Assembly: GCF_018918005.1 (NCBI RefSeq)
Contig: NZ_JAHLPR010000040.1
Location: 1-64,000 of the forward strand
Source: Paenibacillus sp. MSJ-34
GTDB lineage: Bacteria; Bacillota; Bacilli; Paenibacillales; Paenibacillaceae
Length of the DNA stretch: 64,000 nt
Direction: 5' to 3'
The position numbers were made by a program, and so were the translations under genes. Below, piece by piece: positions 38,396 through 48,298 of the stretch (position 1 is the first letter of the stretch; every line of letters begins with the position of its first letter). The notes under the pieces were generated by a model, which was not told where the DNA came from, did not search any database, and was given only the letters and a program-made list of their open reading frames with translations.

Positions 38396-39435
38396 CATGT
38401 CCAGAGGTGATGGAATTAATGAACAGATATATGGATCACGATCTGAGCGAGAGCGAAATCAACCACCTGAACGAGCATTTGCGGGAATGCTCTTCATGTC
38501 AAGTCATGTTCGAGCGGTTGAAGCGTTTGTCCGCCGAGCTGGAAAGTTTGCCGAAAGTCATGCCGAAATTCAGCATCGTAGATACCATTCTGCCGCAATT
38601 GGAAAACATCGATCTGGCTGCCGCGAAGGAACAATCGCCGGAGGACGGACAGCTTGAAGGCGGGGCTGCCTCCATCACGGCAGCGCCCGTGAAGCGGAGT
38701 TGGCGCGAGCGCTTTCCTCTCCGGGCGATCGGCGGCGTTGTGGCAGCCGGCTTCGTTGTCGGTTTGTTTATGGTGTTGTATAAACCGGAAGTGTCGCAGC
38801 AAGCGGATATGGAACTGATGTCTACCGCGAATCAAGCGGGAGTTGCGGCATCGCAGGATACGTTCGCGGCGGATATGCCCGGGGACGAAGCGAAGGACAT
38901 GTCCAAAGTAACGACGGAAAGCGCGCAACCCGACAAGAAGGCGGATTCAAAACCGGAAGCAAACGGTCCGAAGGAGAAGGAAGCGCCCGCGAGCAACAAA
39001 GGAGACGAGCCGGCGGCGGGAGCAGCGCCGCAAGAAGTGCATAAGTCCGGCGACGCAAACGAAGGGACCGGTTCTCAGGATAACATTGCGCAAGGATTCG
39101 CTCCCGAGAATGCAGGCATTGCTTCCCAAGGGGAAGCAGCGAGTCCTGAGGCGGGTGTAGAAGATCCTGCCATGGATATGAGAATGGGAATCGCGAAGAC
39201 GACTCGCCTTGAATCGCCTTCGCCCGATCTTCGCTTCACTGCGTTTTTTGAATCCGGCCTATTGAAGGTCACGGATACCGACAACAAAGTGGTATACGAG
39301 AAGGAACTGCCGAACGGTTCGGTTCATCGAATCGAATGGTCCCAAGACGGCAAGACGCTGACTTACGAATGGTCGCAAGACGGCGGCGAGACGGTGACGG
39401 AGACCGTCGCTGCCAGCGAATTCGCCAAGAAATAG
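38392..39435 (+). CDS. Zinc-finger anti-sigma factor, membrane-bound
   Basis: 347 residues. The N-terminal ZAS/zf-HC2 domain shows HLNEHLRECSSCQVMF (His-x3-Cys-x2-Cys, residues about 26-40). One membrane helix, AIGGVVAAGFVVGLFMVLY, lies near 120; a long Ala/Glu-rich outside linker (about 145-265) and a small C-terminal beta domain follow. It would hold the adjacent ECF sigma factor at the membrane until stress-driven proteolysis. The outer part is much longer than in RsiW and could sense the wall. Confidence 0.85.
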   Translation: MTCPEVMELMNRYMDHDLSESEINHLNEHLRECSSCQVMFERLKRLSAELESLPKVMPKFSIVDTILPQLENIDLAAAKEQSPEDGQLEGGAASITAAPVKRSWRERFPLRAIGGVVAAGFVVGLFMVLYKPEVSQQADMELMSTANQAGVAASQDTFAADMPGDEAKDMSKVTTESAQPDKKADSKPEANGPKEKEAPASNKGDEPAAGAAPQEVHKSGDANEGTGSQDNIAQGFAPENAGIASQGEAASPEAGVEDPAMDMRMGIAKTTRLESPSPDLRFTAFFESGLLKVTDTDNKVVYEKELPNGSVHRIEWSQDGKTLTYEWSQDGGETVTETVAASEFAKK

Positions 39436-39512
39436 GCGGCGGCAGACGAAAGTCGGGGCACGAACGCATGCACACATTGACGCATGCGATCGTATATTAT
39501 ATAAACGAGAAG

Positions 39513-39626
39513 TCATCGACGCCCCTTGCGTCGGATGACCGTCCGCGAGAAGAGCCTAGGACTTCTTCGCGGATGTTTATATAGATGTTCAAACAAAAAG
39601 GCTGCGCGCGGGTGCGCAGTCTTTTT
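39513..39626 (+). terminator. Three successive hairpins ending in a terminator
   Basis: Hairpin 1: TCATCGACGC with GCGTCGGATGA (39513-39538). Hairpin 2: CCGCGAGAAG with CTTCTTCGCGG (about 39543-39572). Hairpin 3: AGGCTGCGC with GCGCAGTCT plus five T (39599-39626), a clear rho-independent terminator. The first two have no T tract and could be a 3' stabiliser or a small RNA. Confidence 0.65.
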
Positions 39627-39681
39627 GTTGTTGCCGCGCCCCGATTTTGCTACAATCGAATACAGCGAAGGAGGGACGAAT

Positions 39682-40701
39682 GTGGATTATAAAACGGCTG
39701 CCAAAGAAATACAAAAAGGTATGGTGAAACCGATTTACGTCTGCTATGGGACGGAAAAATACCGTATCCGGGAATTTATCCACTTTTTATCTTCCCATGT
39801 GATCGGGCAGGAAAACCGCGATTTGGCGTTGACGAAATTCGACTTGAACGAAACGCCGATCGAAGCGGTCGTCGAAGAAGCGGAGACGCTTCCGTTTCTT
39901 GTGCCGCGCAAAGTGATCCTAGTTAGCGATTCCACGGTGTTCGCGGCAGGCAAAGATACGAACAAAATCGATCATAAAACGGACCGGCTGCTGAAATATA
40001 TGGATAATCCCGCCGATTACAGCGTGATCGTCTTTTTCGTGCAGAACGAGAAGCTGGACGAGCGCAAAAAAACGGTGAAAAAAGCGAAGGAATGCGGAGC
40101 GGTCATTTCGTTTGCGCCGCTCGGCGCCGAGGAATTGCTGCAATGGATTAAGAAGCAAGCGCGCGAACGCCGCTGCGATCTTGCCGCCGGCACTGCGGAG
40201 GCGCTCGTTGCCTGCGCGGGGACGAATTTGCAGACGCTGGCGTCGGAAATCGAGAAACTTTGCTTGTTTGCCGGGGATGGCGGCGTCATCGAACCGGAAA
40301 CGGTGGAACAGCTCGTCGCCCGGAGCAGCGAGCAAAATATATTCGTTTTGATCGAGCAAATCGCGCAATTGAAATTGGAAAAGGCGCTGGGCATTTTCTA
40401 CGACCTGTTGAAGCAGCGGGAGGAGCCGATTAAAATCGTCGCTTTAATCGCGCGGCAATTCCGGATTATGCTGCAGGTGAAGGAATTGGCGCGGCAAAGC
40501 TATTCGCAGCAGCAGATGGCGTCCTCGCTGGGATTGCATCCCTATGCGGTGAAGCTGGCGGCGGAACAGGCGAAGCAATTCGACGCGGGCCGTCTTAGCC
40601 GGATTTTGGCCGATCTGGCTCAATTGGATTATGAAATGAAAAGCGGTCGCGTCGACAAAATATTGGGCATCGAGCTGTTCCTGCTGCGGCTGGCCGCTTG
40701 A
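39682..40701 (+). CDS. holA: DNA polymerase III delta subunit
   Basis: 339 residues from GTG 39682, with GAAGGAGGG upstream. The start MDYKTAAKEIQKGMVKPIYV and GTEKYRIREFIHFL is typical of HolA/YqeN. The lid and collar regions follow, with SFAPLGAEELLQWIKKQA and a helical C-terminus (VKLAAEQAKQFDAGRLSRIL). It opens the beta clamp within the clamp loader. Its position before rpsT is conserved. Confidence 0.94.
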   Translation: MDYKTAAKEIQKGMVKPIYVCYGTEKYRIREFIHFLSSHVIGQENRDLALTKFDLNETPIEAVVEEAETLPFLVPRKVILVSDSTVFAAGKDTNKIDHKTDRLLKYMDNPADYSVIVFFVQNEKLDERKKTVKKAKECGAVISFAPLGAEELLQWIKKQARERRCDLAAGTAEALVACAGTNLQTLASEIEKLCLFAGDGGVIEPETVEQLVARSSEQNIFVLIEQIAQLKLEKALGIFYDLLKQREEPIKIVALIARQFRIMLQVKELARQSYSQQQMASSLGLHPYAVKLAAEQAKQFDAGRLSRILADLAQLDYEMKSGRVDKILGIELFLLRLAA

Positions 40702-40710
40702 TGCGCATAA

Positions 40711-40750
40711 CAAAAAGTCCTGAAGCTTCCATAGCTCAGGACTTTGTTTC
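40711..40750. terminator. Bidirectional terminator between holA and rpsT
   Basis: AAAGTCCTGA (40715-40724) and TCAGGACTTT (40736-40745) are exact complements, with an A run before and T-rich sequence after, so it works for both convergent genes. Confidence 0.85.
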
Positions 40751-40766
40751 ATGTATAAGCGCTTGC

Positions 40767-41039
40767 TTACGCTTGCGCGGTAAGAGCGTTTAATTTTTTC
40801 GCCAAACGAGATTTTTTGCGGGCTGCTGCATTTTTGTGGAGCAAACCTTTCGTTACGGCTTTGTCCAGCTTTTTGGAAGCAACGATCAAAGCGGCCTTCG
40901 CAGTTTCCACTTCGTTATTAGCGATCGCGACATCTGCGGCTTTAACGGCTGTACGAAGCGCAGATTTTTGGGATGCGTTTAATAAACGGCGTTTTTCGTT
41001 CGTTTTTACACGTTTCACAGCGGATTTAATATTCGGCAT
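40767..41039 (-). CDS. rpsT: 30S ribosomal protein S20
   Basis: 90 residues, [21 protein letters not shown] onward with the conserved [18 protein letters not shown] end. The start at 41039 is chosen over an in-frame ATG 9 bp upstream because AGGAGGTG is then correctly spaced. It runs opposite to its neighbours, as in B. subtilis. Confidence 0.97.
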   Translation of the reverse strand: MPNIKSAVKRVKTNEKRRLLNASQKSALRTAVKAADVAIANNEVETAKAALIVASKKLDKAVTKGLLHKNAAARKKSRLAKKLNALTAQA

Positions 41040-41107
41040 TGCATTCACCTCCTGTAAGGCATAAGTATTGCATAACTAGAATCGATATAGATCCCACAAC
41101 TTAAAAT

Positions 41108-41136
41108 ATTCTATCATGTGACTAGGCAAATTGCAA
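41108..41136 (-). promoter_or_regulatory. rpsT promoter
   Basis: On the minus strand, TTGCAA (41131-41136) and TAGAAT (41108-41113) with 17-bp spacing, about 70 bp before the S20 start. Confidence 0.75.
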
Positions 41137-41235
41137 GACAATTGCTTTTCGGCCACTTTTCGAAAGCCGCCTGCATAAACGGGAGGCACGTCTCGCACAA
41201 TATACAAAAAAGCGGTTTGGAAGGAGTTTTGCAGA

Positions 41236-42237
41236 ATGGAACTGGATTTGCAGCGCTATTCGGTGCGAACGGATTTGGCTCTGGAAGCGAAGGAGATGGC
41301 CGAGGCTGTCCATGGCGGAGCGATCCCCGGCGTGGCGGAAAACGTCGAAGAAGAGGATGGGATTAAAATTACGCGGATCGACGTGGAAACGGAGGAAGGG
41401 GCGAGAGCGCTCGGCCGCATTCAAGGGCATTACGTCACGCTGGAGGTGCCGCAGCTCCGGAAGAAGGATTCCGATTTGCAGGACCGCGTTGCGACCAAGT
41501 TTGCCAAGGAATTCGAAGCTTTCCTGGAAAAAATCGGCGTCAGCCGGGTTGCCAAGGCACTCGTCGTCGGACTCGGCAACTGGAATGTAACGCCCGACGC
41601 CTTGGGGCCGATTGTAGTGGAAAATATTATGGTGACCCGCCATTATTTCGAAATTATGCCCGATCAAGTGAATCCCGGCTACCGGCAAGTCAGCGCCGTA
41701 GCTCCCGGCGTGCTGGGCATTACCGGCATTGAATCGAGCGAGATCGTGCAAGGCATCGTAGAGAAGACGAAGCCGGATCTGATTATCGCCATCGACGCGC
41801 TGGCATCGAAAGCGCTGGAGAGGATTAACACGACGATCCAAATCGCCGATATCGGCATTCATCCCGGCTCCGGAATCGGCAACAAACGCAAAGGACTAAC
41901 GAAGGAGACGCTGGGAGTTCCGTGCCTCGCTATCGGCGTCCCGACCGTTTGTTACGCCTCGACGATCGTCAACAACGCGATCGAACTGATGCGGGAGCAT
42001 TTCGCGAAGGAAACGACCGAAACGAAGCAAATTATGGGATTGCTGGACGATATCCATGAACAGGACCGGCTCGCGCTGGTCAGAGAAATTTTGCAGCCGC
42101 TGGGCCATGATTTGATCGTAACGCCGAAAGAAATCGACGAATTTATCGAAGATATCGCCAACATTATCGCCAGCGGTTTAAACGCCGCTTTGCACGAAGC
42201 GATCGACACGGATAATGTCGCCGCTTATACGCATTGA
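41236..42237 (+). CDS. gpr: GPR endopeptidase (germination protease)
   Basis: 333 residues. It degrades small acid-soluble spore proteins at germination. The N-terminal YSVRTDLALEAKE resembles the SASP cleavage site and holds the self-processing site of the zymogen. The family core follows: VVGLGNWNVTPDALGP, GVLGITGIESSEIVQG and IHPGSGIGNKRKGL. It is expected to be made in the forespore under sigma-G. Confidence 0.96.
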   Translation: MELDLQRYSVRTDLALEAKEMAEAVHGGAIPGVAENVEEEDGIKITRIDVETEEGARALGRIQGHYVTLEVPQLRKKDSDLQDRVATKFAKEFEAFLEKIGVSRVAKALVVGLGNWNVTPDALGPIVVENIMVTRHYFEIMPDQVNPGYRQVSAVAPGVLGITGIESSEIVQGIVEKTKPDLIIAIDALASKALERINTTIQIADIGIHPGSGIGNKRKGLTKETLGVPCLAIGVPTVCYASTIVNNAIELMREHFAKETTETKQIMGLLDDIHEQDRLALVREILQPLGHDLIVTPKEIDEFIEDIANIIASGLNAALHEAIDTDNVAAYTH

Positions 42238-42251
42238 CCGCGTCTAGGGCC

Positions 42252-42289
42252 CGCCCCAAGTCAAGAACATTGGCTTAGGGGCGTTTTTT
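42252..42289 (+). terminator. Terminator of gpr
   Basis: CGCCCCAAGTCAA pairs with TTGGCTTAGGGGCG (one or two mismatches), followed by six T. Confidence 0.88.
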
Positions 42290-42472
42290 GCTGTTTGGCC
42301 GTCGTCGGGGGGCGCCTTTTAGGCTGATCCTACTAAAATGTTCAATTATGTTTTGGTTCTATTTACTAGATTGTCCTCATAGATTTGAAATACATAGATT
42401 AAGAGGCGGGACACCGAAAGCGAAGCAGCGCAGCTCAAGTTCCGTCTATACGAACGATGGGGAGGACGATCC

Positions 42473-43720
42473 ATGAAAGCGACGTTTCAGGCGATTCACG
42501 TGCCTAGAATGAAACAAAAATTGTTACACGGTTTAGCGACAGGGAGAATGTTCGTCATTCTCGCGTTATGTTCGATGTTCTTTTTTATATTGCTCGGGCT
42601 CGGCGGAATGGTGCAAAAAAACGTGAACACATCGCCGGTTGCTTCGATGAAAGGATTGGCCGCCGCCGTTTCAAGCTACTTCTTTATGGATATGATAGGA
42701 ATGGAGGTGCCGCATTTGAACGTTTCCGCGCCTCATTCCGAATTTGCGCGGCAGAATGTCGGAATGTTTCTATTCCGGATGTTGACCGGCGTCAATCCGC
42801 TCGATCCGAAAACGCTGGTCGCCAGCGAAGTGCCCGGTTTGGGCGGCGATGAAGCGGTTCCGCTGCGGGTCGGCAAAGGCAACGAGGCGCTGACGGCCCC
42901 GGAAGATTACCATCAGGGCCCGGGATTGCCGGCGCCGGGCGGGGAGCCGGATCCGAACGGCGAGGCGGTACCGGAAGGCGAACCGAATAACGGCTCCGAT
43001 CATACGGCCGAACATCCGGAAGACAATCCGGGGAACAAGCCGGCGGAAACGCCAAACGCCGATAAAAAGTCGGTGTTCATCTATCATTCGCATAACCGCG
43101 AGTCGTGGAACCCGGTGCTGCAAAAAGACGTGAAGGACCCTTCCAGCGCCACGAAAAATATTACGCTCGTCGGCAAACGGATGGCGTCGAAACTGGAGCA
43201 ACTCGGCGTAGGTGTCGTTCATTCGGATCAAGACTACGCATCGACGGTCAAAAATTATAATTGGAATTATTCGTACAAATATTCGCGCACGACCGTGAAA
43301 GAAGCGATGGCGGTCCATAAAGATTTGCAATATTTTATCGATATTCACCGGGATTCGCAGCGGCATGACAAAACGACCGTAACGATCGACGGCAAATCGT
43401 ACGCGCAAGTCTATTTCATTATCGGGCACGGCAACGAGAATTGGCGCGAAAACGAAAAATTGGCTAACGAAATTCATACGGAACTGGAGAAGCGCTATCC
43501 CGGCTTATCCCGCGGCATATGGGGGAAATCGGCCAAGACCGGCAACGGAGAATATAACCAATCTTTATCGAGCAACAGCATTTTGATCGAAGTGGGCGGC
43601 ATCGACAACACGCTTGAGGAATCGTATCGTACGGCGGATGTGCTGGCCGGCTTGATTGCCGAGCTGTATTGGGACGCGGAGAAGGCGAGCGCAGATGCCG
43701 ATCCGCAAGAAACGGAGTGA
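42473..43720 (+). CDS. spoIIP: Stage II sporulation protein P (SpoIIP amidase)
   Basis: 415 residues. A membrane helix near residue 25-45 (MFVILALCSMFFFILLGLGG) is followed by an acidic, proline-rich linker (about 130-190) and the amidase domain with IYHSHNRESW near 203, FIDIHRDSQRH near 291 and LIEVGGIDNTLEES near 377. It removes stem peptides from peptidoglycan so that SpoIID can cut the denuded glycan during engulfment. The gap 42290-42472 holds no gene. Confidence 0.95.
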   Translation: MKATFQAIHVPRMKQKLLHGLATGRMFVILALCSMFFFILLGLGGMVQKNVNTSPVASMKGLAAAVSSYFFMDMIGMEVPHLNVSAPHSEFARQNVGMFLFRMLTGVNPLDPKTLVASEVPGLGGDEAVPLRVGKGNEALTAPEDYHQGPGLPAPGGEPDPNGEAVPEGEPNNGSDHTAEHPEDNPGNKPAETPNADKKSVFIYHSHNRESWNPVLQKDVKDPSSATKNITLVGKRMASKLEQLGVGVVHSDQDYASTVKNYNWNYSYKYSRTTVKEAMAVHKDLQYFIDIHRDSQRHDKTTVTIDGKSYAQVYFIIGHGNENWRENEKLANEIHTELEKRYPGLSRGIWGKSAKTGNGEYNQSLSSNSILIEVGGIDNTLEESYRTADVLAGLIAELYWDAEKASADADPQETE

Positions 43721-43727
43721 CGAAGCC

Positions 43728-44207
43728 ATGTCGAAACTAATGAAAAGAATATTGATTATCGGCGCTTTCATTACGCTTGGCATCATGTACGCGCTGGACT
43801 TGGCTTCGTCGGGCATCGAACGGATTCAAGGGCCGGTGCAAGGCCAAACGGCGCCCCCCGTCTGGACGCAAACGATCCCGCCGCAGCAATTGCAATATCC
43901 GCAGCAGCCAACGTATCCGCAGTACGGACAAGCGCCGCAGACGGGCGAGCAACCGCAGCAAATGCCGCAGCAAGCGCAGACGCCGCAATGGGGGTGGCCG
44001 CAGACGGGAGTACAGCAGCCTGTTCAATCGCCGTGGGCATACGTTCCGGTGCCGCAATCGGAGCAGCCGTTCCAGCCGGTTCTCGATGTTCCGGTGAAAC
44101 AGGCGCCCGTCGACAGGCTGGCTGACAAGACGGCAGGCCTGCTGCAAACTTTGTCGCGCGGCGGCATTCGTTTTGTCGTATCGCTGTTCGGATCGATCGC
44201 CGAATAA
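43728..44207 (+). CDS. yqxA: YqxA-like protein (DUF3679), Gln/Pro-rich
   Basis: 159 residues from ATG 43728, 7 bp after spoIIP. One N-terminal membrane helix (ILIIGAFITLGIMYALDLA), then SSGIERIQGP, which fits the YqxA/DUF3679 core; next a Gln/Pro-rich middle (about 45-125) not typical of the short B. subtilis protein, and a hydrophobic end. The assignment rests mainly on its place between spoIIP and lepA. Confidence 0.7.
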   Translation: MSKLMKRILIIGAFITLGIMYALDLASSGIERIQGPVQGQTAPPVWTQTIPPQQLQYPQQPTYPQYGQAPQTGEQPQQMPQQAQTPQWGWPQTGVQQPVQSPWAYVPVPQSEQPFQPVLDVPVKQAPVDRLADKTAGLLQTLSRGGIRFVVSLFGSIAE

Positions 44208-44237
44208 CAAAGATTCGCCCGGATTCGCGTTCGAGCA

Positions 44238-44266
44238 TTGAAGCCTTATCTAACAACTGATATAAT
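44238..44266 (+). promoter_or_regulatory. lepA promoter
   Basis: TTGAAG (44238-44243) and TATAAT (44261-44266) with 17-bp spacing, 43 bp before lepA. Confidence 0.85.
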
Positions 44267-44309
44267 TAATTATTGGTTTTCATTTTGGCAATCGTGGTGG
44301 GGGTAAGGA

Positions 44310-46127
44310 ATGACGGATATTCATGCTCGACAAAAGAAAATACGCAATTTCAGCATTATCGCTCATATAGATCACGGGAAATCGACACTCGCGGATCGCA
44401 TTTTGGAGTATACGGGCGCCCTGACTTCGCGTGAAATGCAGGATCAGGTGCTTGATAAGATGGACCTGGAACGCGAACGCGGCATTACGATTAAGCTGCA
44501 AGCCGTTCGTTTAACGTATCGCGCCGACGACGGCGAAGAATATTTGCTTAATTTGATCGATACGCCGGGACATGTCGACTTTACGTACGAAGTTTCCCGC
44601 AGCCTCGCGGCTTGCGAGGGCGCGCTGCTCGTCGTCGACGCGGCTCAAGGCATCGAAGCGCAGACGCTTGCAAACGTTTATTTGGCATTGGACAATAATT
44701 TGGAAATATTGCCGGTCATCAACAAGATCGATTTGCCGAGCGCCGAGCCGGAGCGGGTGAAGCAGGAGATCGAAGACGTCATCGGTCTTGACGCCAGCGA
44801 AGCGGTGCTTGCGTCGGCGAAAGCGGGCATCGGCATTAAAGAAATTTTGGAGCAGGTCGTGCAGAAAGTGCCCGCTCCGAACGGCGATCCGGACCAGCCG
44901 TTAAAGGCGCTTATATTCGATTCGCATTACGATCCGTACAAAGGCGTAATCGTCTACGTACGCGTCGTCGACGGAACGATCAAAGCCGGTTCGAAAATTA
45001 AAATGATGGCGACGGACAAGACGTTCGAAGTCATTGAGGTAGGAGCGTTCAAACCGCGCATGACCATCGTGGACGAGCTTACGGTCGGCGATGTCGGCTT
45101 TATCGTCGCGGGAATTAAAAACGTCAAGGATACGCGCGTCGGGGATACGGTGACCGATGCGAAACGTCCGACGCCGGAACCGCTCCCTGGCTATCGCAAA
45201 ATTAATCCGATGGTATTCTGCGGCTTATACCCGATCGATACGTCCGATTACAACGATTTGCGCGAAGCGCTGGAAAAGCTGGAATTGAACGACGCCTCTT
45301 TGCGTTTCGAACCGGAGACGTCGAGCGCGCTCGGCTTCGGTTTCCGCTGCGGTTTTCTCGGCTTGCTGCATATGGAGATCATCCAGGAGCGGATCGAGCG
45401 GGAATTCAACATTCCGCTGATTACGACGGCGCCGAGCGTTATCTATAAAGTGACGCTGACGAACGGAGAAGTTATCGAAATCGATAACCCGTCGAACTAT
45501 CCGGAAGTGGGCAAAATCGACTTTGTCGAAGAGCCGTATGTGAAGGCATCGATTATCGTACCGAACGATTATGTCGGCGCGATCATGGAATTATGCCAGA
45601 ACAAGCGCGGCGAATTCGTGAATATGGAATATTTGGATACGAATCGGGTGACCATTATTTACAATATTCCGCTGGCGGAAATCGTGTACGATTTCTTCGA
45701 TCAATTGAAATCGAGCACGAAAGGATACGCTTCGTTCGATTACGAATTGTCCGGCTACCGCAAATCGAACCTCGTCAAGATGGACATTCTGCTTAACGGC
45801 GAGCAGGTCGATGCGCTTTCCTTCATCGTCCACCGGGAACGCGCGTATCATCGCGGCCGCCTCATCTGCGAGAAATTGCGCGAATTGATTCCGCGCCAAA
45901 TGTTCGAGGTGCCGGTACAAGCGTCGATCGGGACGAAAGTCATCGCGCGCGAAACGGTGAAGGCGATGCGCAAGAACGTACTCGCCAAATGTTACGGCGG
46001 CGATATTAGCCGGAAGCGCAAGCTTCTTGAGAAACAGAAGGAAGGCAAGAAGCGGATGAAGCAGGTCGGCAGCGTGGAAGTGCCGCAAGAAGCCTTTATG
46101 GCCGTATTGAAAATCGACGACAATTAA
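44310..46127 (+). CDS. lepA: Elongation factor 4 (LepA)
   Basis: 605 residues, the family's normal length. G1 is AHIDHGKST near residue 18, switch I RGITIK, G3 DTPGHVD near 83 and G4 NKIDLP near 137. The C-terminal domain ends [21 protein letters not shown] ribosome-associated GTPase that acts on stalled or wrongly translocated ribosomes and in 30S maturation. Confidence 0.97.
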   Translation: MTDIHARQKKIRNFSIIAHIDHGKSTLADRILEYTGALTSREMQDQVLDKMDLERERGITIKLQAVRLTYRADDGEEYLLNLIDTPGHVDFTYEVSRSLAACEGALLVVDAAQGIEAQTLANVYLALDNNLEILPVINKIDLPSAEPERVKQEIEDVIGLDASEAVLASAKAGIGIKEILEQVVQKVPAPNGDPDQPLKALIFDSHYDPYKGVIVYVRVVDGTIKAGSKIKMMATDKTFEVIEVGAFKPRMTIVDELTVGDVGFIVAGIKNVKDTRVGDTVTDAKRPTPEPLPGYRKINPMVFCGLYPIDTSDYNDLREALEKLELNDASLRFEPETSSALGFGFRCGFLGLLHMEIIQERIEREFNIPLITTAPSVIYKVTLTNGEVIEIDNPSNYPEVGKIDFVEEPYVKASIIVPNDYVGAIMELCQNKRGEFVNMEYLDTNRVTIIYNIPLAEIVYDFFDQLKSSTKGYASFDYELSGYRKSNLVKMDILLNGEQVDALSFIVHRERAYHRGRLICEKLRELIPRQMFEVPVQASIGTKVIARETVKAMRKNVLAKCYGGDISRKRKLLEKQKEGKKRMKQVGSVEVPQEAFMAVLKIDDN

Positions 46128-46175
46128 CAAGGAAGCCTTGCGCTTCCTTTTCGCATAGAGGGGGGAGAAGCGACG

Positions 46176-47378
46176 ATGACAGGACGGGAACGGGAGACGG
46201 CGGCAACGATTCGGGCGCCGAAGGCGGTTTATATTCATATCCCTTTTTGCACGAATAAATGTTTTTACTGCGACTTCAATTCGTATGTGCTCAAAGGCCA
46301 GCCGGTGATGGAGTATTTGCAAGCATTGGAGCGGGAAATGGAACAGACGGTGAAGCTTCATCCGCCGGAGAGAATCGATACGATTTTTGTGGGCGGCGGA
46401 ACGCCGACGGTGCTGCTGCCCGATCAGATGGACTATTTTTTGCGGTCGATCCGCACCTATTTCCCTAATCGCCATGCGCAAATCGAATTCTCGATGGAAG
46501 CCAATCCGGGCACGACCGATTTGGAAAAGCTGCACGTCATGAGAGAGGGCGGCGTGAACCGGATCAGCTTCGGGGTCCAATCGTTCAACAACGATCTGCT
46601 GAAAGGGATCGGACGGATTCATGACACCGACGATGTGTACCGCAGCATCGAGAACGCCCGCAAGGCGGGATTCGACAACATCTCGATCGACCTGATGTTC
46701 GGGCTGCCGAATCAAACGACGGAAATGCTGGCCCATAGCGTCACGAAGGCGCTGGAGCTCGACTTGCCGCATTATTCGATCTACAGCCTGAAAGTGGAGG
46801 AGAATACGCTCTTCCATACGATGTACCAAAAAAACGAGCTCCCGCTGCCGCATGAGGACGATGAGCTGGAGATGTATTTGCATATTATGTCGCGCATGAA
46901 ACAAGCCGGATACGAGCAGTATGAAATCAGCAATTTCGCCAAGCCCGGATTTGCCAGCCGGCACAATATGACGTACTGGCGCAATGAAGATTATTACGGT
47001 TTGGGCGCGGGCGCGCACGGGTATGCGAACCGGACGAGGCATGCGAACATTAAGGGAGTTCAACCGTACAATACGGCTGCCGGCAAAGGGCTGCCGCGGC
47101 TGGAAAGCTATGAGGTCAGCCGTGAGGAAGCGATGGAAGATTTTATGATGGTAGGCCTTCGCATGCTTGAAGGCGCGAGCCGCGCCCGATTCCGCGAACA
47201 GTTCGGCGCCGAGATGGACGATGTGTTCGCCGCTCCGCTGCGCAAATTGGTGCAGGCCGGCTTTTTGACGGCGACCGAGCATGGCTACCGCCTTAGCGAA
47301 CGCGGCATCTTGTTCGGAAACGACGTATTTGGTGAATTTATCGGCGCAATGACAGTATCCGGGGAGATCATAGAGTAA
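46176..47378 (+). CDS. hemW: HemW, radical SAM heme chaperone
   Basis: 400 residues. HIPFCTNKCFYCDF near residue 22 is the CxxxCxxC iron-sulfur site plus the extra Phe-x-Tyr-Cys context. FVGGGTPTVL and EANPGT follow, and a HemN-type C-terminal domain ends the protein. HemW binds heme and inserts it into target proteins; it lacks the extra Cys of true coproporphyrinogen dehydrogenase HemN. A weak hairpin (GGAAGC/GCTTCC, about 46132-46153) separates it from lepA. Confidence 0.93.
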   Translation: MTGRERETAATIRAPKAVYIHIPFCTNKCFYCDFNSYVLKGQPVMEYLQALEREMEQTVKLHPPERIDTIFVGGGTPTVLLPDQMDYFLRSIRTYFPNRHAQIEFSMEANPGTTDLEKLHVMREGGVNRISFGVQSFNNDLLKGIGRIHDTDDVYRSIENARKAGFDNISIDLMFGLPNQTTEMLAHSVTKALELDLPHYSIYSLKVEENTLFHTMYQKNELPLPHEDDELEMYLHIMSRMKQAGYEQYEISNFAKPGFASRHNMTYWRNEDYYGLGAGAHGYANRTRHANIKGVQPYNTAAGKGLPRLESYEVSREEAMEDFMMVGLRMLEGASRARFREQFGAEMDDVFAAPLRKLVQAGFLTATEHGYRLSERGILFGNDVFGEFIGAMTVSGEIIE

Positions 47379-47483
47379 GCAGCGCTCGGAATGGAGAGCG
47401 AGGGCGGCTTCTCCGCTCCTTCGTTCCTTTTGTCGATATCCCTCTCGTTCAGTGGGAAATTGAATAAAAATCATAATCAATTC

Positions 47484-47507
47484 GCTTCCCAGAGGGAAGC
47501 TTTTTTT
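47484..47507 (+). terminator. Terminator of the lepA-hemW unit
   Basis: GCTTCCC, loop AGA, GGGAAGC, then seven T: a compact, perfect terminator. Confidence 0.92.
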
Positions 47508-47636
47508 GCGCCACCAGAATTTCCCATTCATCCCAAAGTTACTAATAACCAAGTAAGATTAGACGTTGTTTCCAGTTCCCCCTCGCAGTAACCACAAAAA
47601 TCCATCTATTTCGCGCAAAACCGGCTTTTGTAAGCA

Positions 47637-47775
47637 ATATAACTGCAAAAATCCATTTAATAAAGCTCGTTTTTCTCATTTTGGAGCTATTCAGGCAGGA
47701 GTAAATGGAGAACTGCAGTTAGTAAGGCAATATCCCTCCAAATCGGGTGATGCAACTGGATTTTTGCAGTTATAT
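47637..47775. repeat. 139-bp MITE-like element with perfect 19-bp inverted ends
   Basis: The ends are ATATAACTGCAAAAATCCA (47637-47655) and its exact reverse complement (47757-47775). No gene lies inside. An imperfect copy of one end (CACAAAAATCCAT) sits about 45 bp upstream. The rest of the roughly 900-bp gap 47379-48298 holds only the terminator above and no convincing gene; an 88-codon frame on the minus strand at 47935-48201 has no ribosome site. Confidence 0.8.
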
Positions 47776-48298
47776 CACGTGCATGTCTGCATTAGATTTC
47801 GCTTTGACCCATTGGATCCGTCACATCGAAGTCATTGTACACCAACGATCGATCGCCGATGACCGGTGCGAATTTCCTACTAACCATTCTGATGTCGAAA
47901 GCCTTTAAGAGGCGCGTGTACAATATGCTCAAGATCAATCATCTCTAACCTGAACGAACGGGATTTCGACAAAAGGATGCATAATCGGATGCATGGATAG
48001 GAATAGGCAGGACTTTCCACTTAGAAAACGATGCCTGATTTTGTCGCAGGCTAGTCCGTTAGGATTCTTTTTTGGTCGTGAAAAATCAGGACTATTTGCA
48101 TGATATACAAATCCCTGTGAAAAATTTATACTCTGAAATTGGAAGTGTATGAAATAATATTTCAAACACTGAGTTGAAGTTTTATCCGCAGTGGCGCTCA
48201 AATCAATCGTTCAGAAGAAAAAGAAAAGGGTGGTGTTGCCTTGCGCAAGAAGTTTCAGATCGCGAATCGATTAAAACTGGCAAAAGGAAGTGAGAACC

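Noticed and set aside
45591-47552. 653-codon frame antisense to lepA and hemW
   Set aside because: A long shadow frame caused by codon bias in GC-rich genes; composition is rich in Arg/His/Gln and no motif is seen, while both sense genes are certain.
47935-48201. 88-codon minus-strand frame in the hemW-giant protein gap
   Set aside because: No ribosome site, no domain, and in a gap rich in repeats and decayed sequence.
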